Source of the DNA: Pyrodictiaceae archaeon | GTDB taxonomy: Archaea; Thermoproteota; Thermoprotei_A; Sulfolobales; Pyrodictiaceae | DNA: 5,093 nt | Assembly: GCA_026986935.1 (NCBI GenBank) | Contig: JALSNP010000011.1 | Location: 1-5,093 of the forward strand | Direction: 5' to 3' | Part shown: positions 1 to 4,682 of the stretch, piece after piece | Layout: every line of letters begins with the position of its first letter | How positions within the stretch are numbered: the stretch's first letter is position 1 | Program-made: the position numbers and the translations under genes | The notes under the pieces: model-generated | Told to the model about the DNA's origin: nothing | Database searches by the model: none | Seen by the model: the letters and a program-made list of their open reading frames with translations, nothing else

Positions 1-924
1 TACTTATCATCTGTGTTGGCCTCGCTCATAGGTGATAGGTGGCTTATTTCGCGCATGGCTCTCGCAGAAGCTGAGCGTGCTCACTCCTTTATGGTAAATG
101 AGCCGGATGAAAACATAGTGGCTATAGCTAGGCATATTGGTTTGCGCACACTTGTTTACCGGAAGGCAATATACAAGGAGCCCGTAGCTATTGTTCGTGG
201 AGTTATAGTGTATAACCTGTTCAACTATGCCATGAAGCTGGTTGAGTACATCAAGGTAGCTAAACGATTACTCGGTGATCCTGCCTGGAAACCCATAAAC
301 ATGCCCGTCTTAAGAGGCTACATATATCTTAGGAGAGAACAAGTCCTGAGAATAATGAAGGAAAGCCTAGCAATATACATAGAGAACAAAATACGATCAA
401 TGAGAAGCACCAACGACTTTGATAGAATAGAGGCAACCGTTAAACCGCTCGCTGAGAAAGTGAGACAACTCCTAGCTAGCGCGCGCCGCCCCCGAGTAAC
501 CAGGGAAGGAAGAACGATTATACCTAGAGGGGTTATTATTGAGGAGGCATTTCCGCCGTGTATTAGTGACCTTGTTGAAAAAGCTAGGAGAGGCGAAAAC
601 CTCAGCCATCACGAACGATTCGCTTTGGCAACCTTTATGCTCAATATAGGTGCCGATATAGATAGCGTTGTTGATTTGTTCAGAAACATGCCGGATTTTA
701 ATGAAAAAATCACGCGCTACCAGGTCGAGCACTTAGCCGGGCTCCGAGGATCTGGGAAGAAATATCTCGTATATAGCTGTGAAAAGATGCGAACACTTGG
801 CATATGTAAAGCAGATTGTAAGACGCGTAACCCCGTCCAAGCCTATTTCAGAAACATTAAATCCATCATGGGAGAGAAGAGAAAAACCCAGAGACAAAAA
901 CCCGGATATAGTGGCTCTAGCTAA
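1..924 (+). CDS. priL: DNA primase large subunit PriL, 5' end outside the window
   Basis: Partners the catalytic small subunit PriS in the heterodimeric archaeal primase that makes primers for DNA replication; the C-terminal domain of PriL holds a 4Fe-4S cluster needed for primer initiation. The frame is open from base 1 with no stop, and 307 residues are visible against roughly 400 for the family, so about the first 80-100 residues lie upstream; the GTG at 13 is internal. The helical N-terminal part is followed by a linker near visible residues 155-175 and then the Fe-S domain. Four cysteines fit the cluster ligands: C187 (in FPPC), C260 (in YSCEKM), C269 and C273 (in GICKADC). The motif FMLNIGADIDSVVDLF is typical of this domain. 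A basic, probably disordered tail follows residue 285. It is followed by a 134-base gap, so it need not be co-transcribed with the next gene. Identification is firm. Confidence 0.95.
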   Translation, partial: YLSSVLASLIGDRWLISRMALAEAERAHSFMVNEPDENIVAIARHIGLRTLVYRKAIYKEPVAIVRGVIVYNLFNYAMKLVEYIKVAKRLLGDPAWKPINMPVLRGYIYLRREQVLRIMKESLAIYIENKIRSMRSTNDFDRIEATVKPLAEKVRQLLASARRPRVTREGRTIIPRGVIIEEAFPPCISDLVEKARRGENLSHHERFALATFMLNIGADIDSVVDLFRNMPDFNEKITRYQVEHLAGLRGSGKKYLVYSCEKMRTLGICKADCKTRNPVQAYFRNIKSIMGEKRKTQRQKPGYSGSS

Positions 925-927
925 TAG

Positions 928-943
928 TTTTTAGCTTAGCTAA
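928..943 (+). terminator. T5 tract with short TTAGC/GCTAA inverted repeats after priL
   Basis: Four bases after the priL stop there is a T5 run (928-932). TTAGC (931-935) can pair with GCTAA at 939-943, or with GCTAA at 920-924 which overlaps the stop codon. Archaeal RNA polymerase commonly terminates at T-rich tracts, so this is a plausible priL transcript end. The tract is short, the hairpins are weak, and the whole gap is AT-rich, so the call is tentative. Confidence 0.3.
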
Positions 944-979
944 TCCTGTTAACAAATAATATTAATACTTTATGGAAGA

Positions 980-986
980 CTTAAAT
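980..986 (+). promoter_or_regulatory. Candidate box A (TATA) for the winged-helix gene
   Basis: CTTAAAT preceded by purine-rich GGAAGA (974-979) resembles a crenarchaeal BRE plus box A. Transcription would start about 25 bases downstream, near 1005-1012, leaving a leader of about 50 bases. A competing TATATATTT at 1025-1033 is also possible but would start the RNA at about 1050-1055, at or past the ribosome binding site, so I prefer the upstream one. The surrounding sequence is AT-rich and other matches occur. Confidence 0.3.
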
Positions 987-995
987 CGGGAGCCG

Positions 996-1011
996 TAACT
1001 AGTTCTAGTTA
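996..1011. promoter_or_regulatory. 16-bp palindrome, candidate operator
   Basis: TAACTAG, a two-base TT centre, and CTAGTTA form a perfect 7+7 inverted repeat 47 bases before the start of the small winged-helix gene. It sits just downstream of the candidate box A at 980-986, where a bound dimer would block initiation, and upstream of the alternative box at 1025. A short dyad next to a gene for a DNA-binding winged-helix protein suggests autoregulation; that link is inference. The dyad itself is seen directly. Confidence 0.4.
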
Positions 1012-1048
1012 TACAAAATTACACTATATATTTGGAGAAAAGGAACAA

Positions 1049-1054
1049 GGTGAT
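1049..1054 (+). promoter_or_regulatory. Ribosome binding site GGTGAT that fixes the ATG 1059 start
   Basis: GGTGAT is a perfect match to the archaeal anti-Shine-Dalgarno sequence and ends four bases before ATG 1059. An in-frame TTG at 1032 lies upstream of this site and would put the site inside the gene, so ATG 1059 is the better start. Confidence 0.75.
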
Positions 1055-1058
1055 ACAC

Positions 1059-1295
1059 ATGGCGACCGAGTACGAACTAGATGAAATAGATATGGCTATA
1101 CTCAAGGCTATGAAAGAAATAGGCGAGCCTGCTAGGCCAAAAGAGATAGCTGCTAGAGCAGGCCTTGATGCTAGAAGAGTAGCCGCTAAGATGAGAAAAC
1201 TCCGCCGACTAGGGCTTGTAGAGAAGGTGGCTGAAGGCGTGTACAGGTTAACCGAGAAGGGGGCAAACACTATAGAGCAAGAAACTAGTGCTTAA
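1059..1295 (+). CDS. Small winged helix-turn-helix DNA-binding protein
   Basis: A 78-residue protein consisting of almost nothing but one winged-helix domain: helix 1 at about 8-21 (LDEIDMAILKAMKEIG), helix 2 at 26-34 (RPKEIAARAG), a basic recognition helix at 37-51 (DARRVAAKMRKLRRLG) and a wing at 53-64 (LVEKVAEGVYRL) ending in the common LTEKG turn. This is the pattern of MarR/ArsR-like stand-alone archaeal regulators; the exact family cannot be named. It has no effector or dimerisation domain, no signal peptide and no membrane segment, so it is cytoplasmic and probably a transcription regulator or chromatin-type protein. The start is set by the GGTGAT site at 1049-1054; a TTG at 1032 would give a 9-residue extension that looks non-native. 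The palindrome at 996-1011 may be its own operator. Its gene appears monocistronic, with 134 and 132 bases of free sequence either side. Confidence 0.85.
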   Translation: MATEYELDEIDMAILKAMKEIGEPARPKEIAARAGLDARRVAAKMRKLRRLGLVEKVAEGVYRLTEKGANTIEQETSA

Positions 1296-1345
1296 AGCCT
1301 GCGACAAGGAAATTAACACGCCCTAGCCCCTACAATGCCAGTATC

Positions 1346-1380
1346 TGCTCAACGAGCATTGATTCCCTACAGTATTTTTT
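1346..1380 (+). terminator. Hairpin plus T6 after the winged-helix gene
   Basis: TGCTC (1346-1350), loop AAC, GAGCA (1354-1358) form a perfect 5-bp hairpin. It is overlapped by a competing 6-bp pair CAATGC (1333-1338) with GCATTG (1356-1361). A T6 run follows at 1375-1380. It could end the winged-helix transcript, but the 16-base gap between stem and T run is not that of a bacterial terminator, and the same T run forms the front of the S25e box A. Confidence 0.3.
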
Positions 1381-1384
1381 AAAT
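1375..1384 (+). promoter_or_regulatory. Box A (TATA) of the S25e gene
   Basis: TTTTTTAAAT stands out from a mixed-composition gap and is a strong archaeal box A, although the bases before it (CTACAGTA) are not an obvious BRE. Counting about 25 bases on places the transcription start near 1403-1411, about 20 bases before the TTG start and just ahead of the GGGGTG ribosome binding site. This geometry supports both a dedicated promoter for the ribosomal protein gene and the short form of the protein. Confidence 0.55.
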
Positions 1385-1413
1385 AGAGAACAGGTGAAGC
1401 CGCTTCTACCACT

Positions 1414-1419
1414 GGGGTG
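1414..1419 (+). promoter_or_regulatory. Ribosome binding site GGGGTG for the S25e TTG start
   Basis: GGGGTG is a near match to the archaeal GGTG(AT) site, eight bases ahead of TTG 1428. No ATG, GTG or other TTG exists in this frame between the upstream stop at 1395-1397 and TTG 1428, so this site decides the start. Confidence 0.6.
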
Positions 1420-1427
1420 CCGTAATC

Positions 1428-1667
1428 TTGGCAGAACGCAGCGGCAGAGAATACACGGCATTCGTGCCAGAGGATCTCTACAAAAGAATAGTGAGGGAGA
1501 TTCGTCGAGAAAAATACCTGACCCCCTACACCTTGGCGGAGAAGTATAGCATGACGCTAAGTCTTGCGAAGAAGGTGCTGAGCCGCCTAGAGAAAGAAGG
1601 CATCGTTGAACTCTATGCACCTAATAGGAGATCAGCAATATACCTTGTTAAAGCCCGGAAGAAATAA
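1428..1667 (+). CDS. rps25e: Small ribosomal subunit protein eS25 (S25e), short form
   Basis: A 79-residue winged-helix protein carrying the S25e signature: a helix ending in a basic segment (LYKRIVREIRREK, 17-29), then YLTPYTLAEKY (30-40), the SLAKKVLSRLEKEG helix (45-58), and VELYAPNRRSAIYL (60-73), where the NRR-x-x-IY ending is characteristic. S25e lies in the head of the archaeal and eukaryotic small subunit. Family members in crenarchaea are usually about 100-115 residues with a lysine-rich N-terminal tail; here only about 10 residues precede the domain and no tail is encoded upstream, because the frame is closed by a stop at 1395. TTG is the only possible start and has a GGGGTG site and a box A in register. 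A generic winged-helix regulator is the alternative, but the NRR/IY ending argues for S25e. It is 90 bases upstream of rqcH, so co-transcription is possible. Confidence 0.85.
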   Translation: MAERSGREYTAFVPEDLYKRIVREIRREKYLTPYTLAEKYSMTLSLAKKVLSRLEKEGIVELYAPNRRSAIYLVKARKK

Positions 1668-1677
1668 CTAAGGAAGA

Positions 1678-1685
1678 TTATTTTT
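1678..1685 (+). terminator. T-rich tract after S25e
   Basis: TTATTTTT begins 10 bases after the S25e stop and has no hairpin before it. Archaeal termination at oligo-T tracts makes it a reasonable, possibly partial, end for the S25e transcript before the pyrimidine-rich rqcH leader. Confidence 0.35.
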
Positions 1686-1743
1686 CTATAGCTCTTGTCC
1701 CCCTTAGCCGCTACTTATTATTCGTACCCCTAGTGCTCTCTCC

Positions 1744-1755
1744 CCGGGTCCCCGG
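1744..1755. repeat. CCGGG-TC-CCCGG dyad just before the rqcH start
   Basis: A perfect 5+5 inverted repeat with a two-base centre ends two bases before ATG 1758. The segment also reads as two near copies of CCCCGG(G)TC. In RNA it could fold as a 4-bp, all-GC stem with a four-base loop at the ribosome landing zone, where no Shine-Dalgarno sequence is present. Function is unknown. Confidence 0.35.
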
Positions 1756-1757
1756 TC

Positions 1758-3791
1758 ATGATAAAAAGAAAGAGAAGTATGACGAGTTTCGACGTTGCCG
1801 CAGCCATTAGCGAGATTAGCAAACGTGCTAAGGGTGCGCGTCTCTACAACATTTATGCCTATGATAAGGGTTTCCTGTTCCGGTTCAAGTCGCCTGGCTC
1901 GGATCTAAGACTAGTAGCAGTTCCGGGTGAAAGGCTACACATAACCAGGTACGATGTATCGGAGAAAGGCATGCCTCCGCCGCTTGTCATGGGGCTGCGT
2001 AAGTACTTGCGAAACGCTGTTCTCGAGAATGTTTATCAAATTCGTTTCGATAGAATAGTCAAGATGGAGCTCCGTCAGCGCAACGAGACGTTCTATGTTG
2101 TTGTAGAGCTGTTGCCACGAGGCGTCCTCGTGCTCCTCGACTCCGCGGAGAAGATTATCCAGACAAGCTCTGTTCTCAGACTCCGTGATAGAGAGATTAG
2201 GCGCAGTGTTAGGTATGTTCCTCCCCCTGGCTCTAGCATACATCCACAGGATCTAGGAGTGCAGGATATTGAGCGGATCCTGCGGGGGGAGGGATGTGAT
2301 CCTCTTAGAAGCCTTGTCAGAGGGCTTGGATACCCAGGAGAGGTTGTAGAAGAGGCCCTGCTCCGGGCCGGGATAGACCCTGCTACTACGAGTTGTGAGC
2401 AGCTACTAGATATCTCCGAGCAGCTAGCTAGCGAGTTGAAAAAAATCTATGAGGAGAGCCTCCGGGGTCGAGGCTACATAGTGTTCTCCGGCGACGAGCC
2501 CCTTACTGTTGTGCCGTTTAATCCCATAGGGCTTGGGAGCAAGTACGGTTTCCTCATAAAGAGCTACAATAGCTTCAGCGAGGCATTGGACGAGTTCTTT
2601 GTAGAGGCTATACGCAGGACAGAGGAGGAGAAGAGAACGGCCTCTATTGAAGCTGAGCGCGCCAAATTGGTATCAAGTATAGAGCAGGCTAGGAGAAATC
2701 TCGAGCAGCTAGGTGGTAAGGTAAAGCTCTTGGAGAAAAGGGCGCAATTAATCGCGGAAAACATGCAGCTAATATATGATGCCCTAGGGTGCGTGAATCG
2801 TGTACGTGAGCGAAGCGGCTGGGAGTACGTGATAGGTAACTGCCCGGGAGTGGTTGATGTTAAGCCAAGTGAGGGGAAGGTGTCTATAAGCATTGGAGGA
2901 GAGATAATAGATATTGATGTGAGAAAGGACCCAAGCCAAATAATCGTTGAGCTTTATCGACGCATAGGGGAGCTTAGGGCGAAGATAGAGAGGGGCGAGA
3001 AAGCGCTAAGGGAGCTAGAAGAGCGCCTAAGAAACCTAGAGAGAAGACAACAGCTCATAAGAACTAGGGCAAGAGCCGTTGTTAGGCGCCGCGAATGGTA
3101 CGAGAAATACCACTGGCTTGTAACGAGTCACGGATACCTCGCCATAGGTGGTAGGGATGCAAGCCAGAATGAATCCATTGTCAAAAGATACTTGAACGAA
3201 AAACGAATATTCATGCACGCAGACATACACGGCGCCCCAGCGGTGGTAGTCTTTAATGAGGGCGAAATGTTACCCGAAGAGGATCTAAGAGAAGCTGCGA
3301 TACTCACCGCGGCCTACTCAAAGGCGTGGAAGACCGGGATAACGAGCGTTGATGTGTACTGGGTGTGGGGGAGCCAGGTTTCGAAATCCCCTCCTCCAGG
3401 CGAGTATATATCAAAAGGCGCGTTCATGGTATATGGGCGCCGGAACTATATCAAAGGCGTTGAGCTAAGGCTCGCAATAGGTATAGGAATTGAAGAGGAG
3501 TACCCCTTAATCATAGTGGGGCCCGAGGATCTTATTAAGCGGCGCTCCATAGTATATGCTGTAATAATGCCTGGCGAGGAGGATCCATCACAGCTAGCTA
3601 AGAGGATTAAGAAGTTAGCTTACAAGAAAGCTGGAGAGGAATACTCGGAAATAATTAGTTCGTTAAACGCCGAGGAGATACGCGAGAGACTACCAGGTCG
3701 CTCAAGGCTAATGGGTGTCCATAGGGGGGATGGTATTGAGCAACCCCGACCCCTTAGAGGTCTACGCGGAGAAGCGTTTCAGGAGAACTAG
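1758..3791 (+). CDS. rqcH: NFACT-family ribosome quality control factor RqcH (Rqc2/NEMF/Tae2 homologue)
   Basis: Binds large subunits obstructed by peptidyl-tRNA after ribosome splitting; bacterial RqcH recruits tRNA(Ala) and adds C-terminal alanine tails, and eukaryotic Rqc2/NEMF adds CAT tails. Archaeal function is inferred. Domains in order: NFACT-N (about 8-160) starting at MTSFDVAAAI, with the DR pair D98-R99 in RFDRIV that is needed for tRNA recruitment in bacteria; a helix-hairpin-helix region (about 180-225, GLGYPGEVVEEALLRAGID); coiled-coil arm 1 (about 281-335); a small beta tip (355-390); coiled-coil arm 2 (396-440); and NFACT-R/DUF814 (about 446-570, with YHWLVTSHGYLAIGGRDASQNE and IFMHADIHGAP). 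The 677 residues match archaeal family length, and there is no eukaryotic NFACT-C domain. ATG 1758 is chosen as the first start after a stop at 1731; ATG 1779 (residue 8) is where homology begins and is a real alternative. The last 30 residues are basic, look unconserved and overlap the next gene. Confidence 0.93.
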   Translation: MIKRKRSMTSFDVAAAISEISKRAKGARLYNIYAYDKGFLFRFKSPGSDLRLVAVPGERLHITRYDVSEKGMPPPLVMGLRKYLRNAVLENVYQIRFDRIVKMELRQRNETFYVVVELLPRGVLVLLDSAEKIIQTSSVLRLRDREIRRSVRYVPPPGSSIHPQDLGVQDIERILRGEGCDPLRSLVRGLGYPGEVVEEALLRAGIDPATTSCEQLLDISEQLASELKKIYEESLRGRGYIVFSGDEPLTVVPFNPIGLGSKYGFLIKSYNSFSEALDEFFVEAIRRTEEEKRTASIEAERAKLVSSIEQARRNLEQLGGKVKLLEKRAQLIAENMQLIYDALGCVNRVRERSGWEYVIGNCPGVVDVKPSEGKVSISIGGEIIDIDVRKDPSQIIVELYRRIGELRAKIERGEKALRELEERLRNLERRQQLIRTRARAVVRRREWYEKYHWLVTSHGYLAIGGRDASQNESIVKRYLNEKRIFMHADIHGAPAVVVFNEGEMLPEEDLREAAILTAAYSKAWKTGITSVDVYWVWGSQVSKSPPPGEYISKGAFMVYGRRNYIKGVELRLAIGIGIEEEYPLIIVGPEDLIKRRSIVYAVIMPGEEDPSQLAKRIKKLAYKKAGEEYSEIISSLNAEEIRERLPGRSRLMGVHRGDGIEQPRPLRGLRGEAFQEN

Positions 3792-4020
3792 TCTAGCCTT
3801 GTTGCGCATAGTTGTAGGGCTCGTGCTAGGCTTCGTGGCCGGCCTCCGTGGCGGAGATCTGTGCTGGCTCGCCCCACTCATATATGTTACAATATATATA
3901 GCGACTATCTATGTAGGGCCCTGGACTAGGAGCCTAGAGCCAAGAGATAATTACACAGCAGGTATACTCAGCAGCCCAGCAGCCCTCTTACTAGGCTACT
4001 TCCTAGGCTCAGTAGCCTAA
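3730..4020 (+). CDS. Small three-helix membrane protein, possibly EMC6-like
   Basis: About 96 residues: a charged cytoplasmic N-terminus (PDPLEVYAEKRFRRT), then hydrophobic helices at about 21-39 (with R26 and a GLVLGFVAGL glycine pattern), 45-62 and 76-95, joined by a polar loop TRSLEPRDNYTAG. Three helices with a glycine-rich first one and a short C-terminal helix ending at the last residue match the layout of the EMC6/Rab5-interacting family, of which archaeal members exist; these work with an EMC3/YidC-like insertase in membrane-protein insertion. This family call rests on layout and loose motif likeness only. The start is uncertain: GTG 3715, ATG 3730 and TTG 3736 are all in frame. TTG 3736 has GGGGAT (3726-3731) four bases before it, the same spacing as at gene 1059, and may be the true start. 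The gene overlaps the rqcH 3' end by 56-77 bases in another frame, implying one mRNA and coupled translation. That the gene is real is well supported; its function is not. Confidence 0.75.
   Translation: MVLSNPDPLEVYAEKRFRRTSLALLRIVVGLVLGFVAGLRGGDLCWLAPLIYVTIYIATIYVGPWTRSLEPRDNYTAGILSSPAALLLGYFLGSVA
3992..4019. repeat. 9-bp perfect inverted repeat at the convergent gene junction
   Basis: TAGGCTACT (3992-4000) and AGTAGCCTA (4011-4019) are exact reverse complements around a 10-base loop that itself contains the palindrome CCTAGG (4002-4007). The right arm covers most of both interlocked stop codons. It could fold in the mRNA of either strand and act as a shared 3' end or stability element. 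There is no T tract after it on either strand, and it lies in coding sequence, so a chance origin remains possible. Confidence 0.4.
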
Positions 4021-4682
4021 CTGCTCAGTTCCCGATACTCTTCATAACCCAGCCCATTTACTAGTAAGTGCTTGACCTCATCCGATATAAGAGGTCTCCC
4101 CTCAACCAATGGGTAGGAGAAAGGCAGCTCTACCTCAAACTCTAGGTCACCAACCTTAAACGATAAACGAGGCCTATGCACGAGCGGTATCTCCGTTGGC
4201 GGCACACCCTCAATAGCCTTTAGCGCTAAGTAGACGGCTCCATCGATGCTTAACTGGTGTGGCCCAAGGCTGCGCGGCTGCATTAGCTTAGCCCTGCTAG
4301 TCAGTAATTGATACGTCCTTCCTCTCGGCGGGTTATCGCCCAGTATGCCCCCGATAACTATTGCCTCAGCTTTACGAGCCTCATCGACGCCAAGAACCTT
4401 CTTAGCCAATGGGTCAAGGATGATGACGTTCCTGGGGCTCGTGTAGAGAATCCCTTGTAGCTCGACCACCGAGTCGCTAAAGCACGGGGGGCATAGTCCC
4501 TGTCTCTCCGCTTCTCTGAGAAAGCCTTGGAGATTGGTGAAAACTAAACGACCCCCAGCAATGCGCTTAGCGTGTCTATACTCAGCCCTTATCCATAGCG
4601 AGAAATGATTCTCTAGATGCTCTACTATTATCAGGGGGCTCCTTTTCCCATAATTCCTTCCGCTGCGCTTCAAGTAGCTCAA
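4017..4682 (-). CDS. SPOUT methyltransferase of the Sfm1/DUF431 family
   Basis: A SAM-dependent methyltransferase of the SPOUT (alpha/beta-knot) fold. Yeast Sfm1, a member, methylates an arginine of ribosomal protein Rps3 (uS3); the archaeal substrate is not established, so uS3 is only a guess. Numbering from TTG 4682: IIVEHLENHFSLW (18-30), EYRHAKRIAG (34-43), VIILDPLAKK (86-95), the hallmark GGILGDNPPRGRT (111-123) of the knot, and RSLGPHQLSIDGAVYLALKAIEGV (137-160), all aligning with Sfm1 motifs; the C-terminal part, ELPFSYPL-EGRPLIS, also matches. A C-P-P-C pair (64-67) may be structural. Length of about 205-221 fits the family. The start is doubtful: TTG 4682 gives 17 basic residues before the conserved start, whereas CTG 4634, four bases after a GGAG site (4642-4639), would begin exactly where the family begins. 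It overlaps the upstream metallo-hydrolase gene by 53-101 bases, implying an operon. Its TAG interlocks with the stop of the convergent membrane-protein gene. Confidence 0.9.
   Translation of the reverse strand: MSYLKRSGRNYGKRSPLIIVEHLENHFSLWIRAEYRHAKRIAGGRLVFTNLQGFLREAERQGLCPPCFSDSVVELQGILYTSPRNVIILDPLAKKVLGVDEARKAEAIVIGGILGDNPPRGRTYQLLTSRAKLMQPRSLGPHQLSIDGAVYLALKAIEGVPPTEIPLVHRPRLSFKVGDLEFEVELPFSYPLVEGRPLISDEVKHLLVNGLGYEEYRELSS

Noticed and set aside
1032..1058. TTG 1032 as start of the winged-helix gene
   Set aside because: It would place the perfect GGTGAT ribosome binding site inside the gene, and the added residues (EKRNKVIH) simply translate the leader; ATG 1059 is better placed.
1019..1295. 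Open frames opposite the winged-helix, S25e and rqcH genes
   Set aside because: They are antisense to well-supported conserved genes, show no recognisable domain, and lack ribosome binding sites.
3969..3984. Exact tandem 8-bp repeat CAGCAGCC
   Set aside because: It is within the membrane-protein coding region (Ser-Ser-Pro-Ala) with only two copies; simple composition explains it.
4427..4434. ATGATGA-like C box on the + strand, possible C/D guide RNA
   Set aside because: The next CTGA is about 90 bases away, too far for an archaeal C/D RNA, and the site lies within the conserved methyltransferase gene on the other strand.
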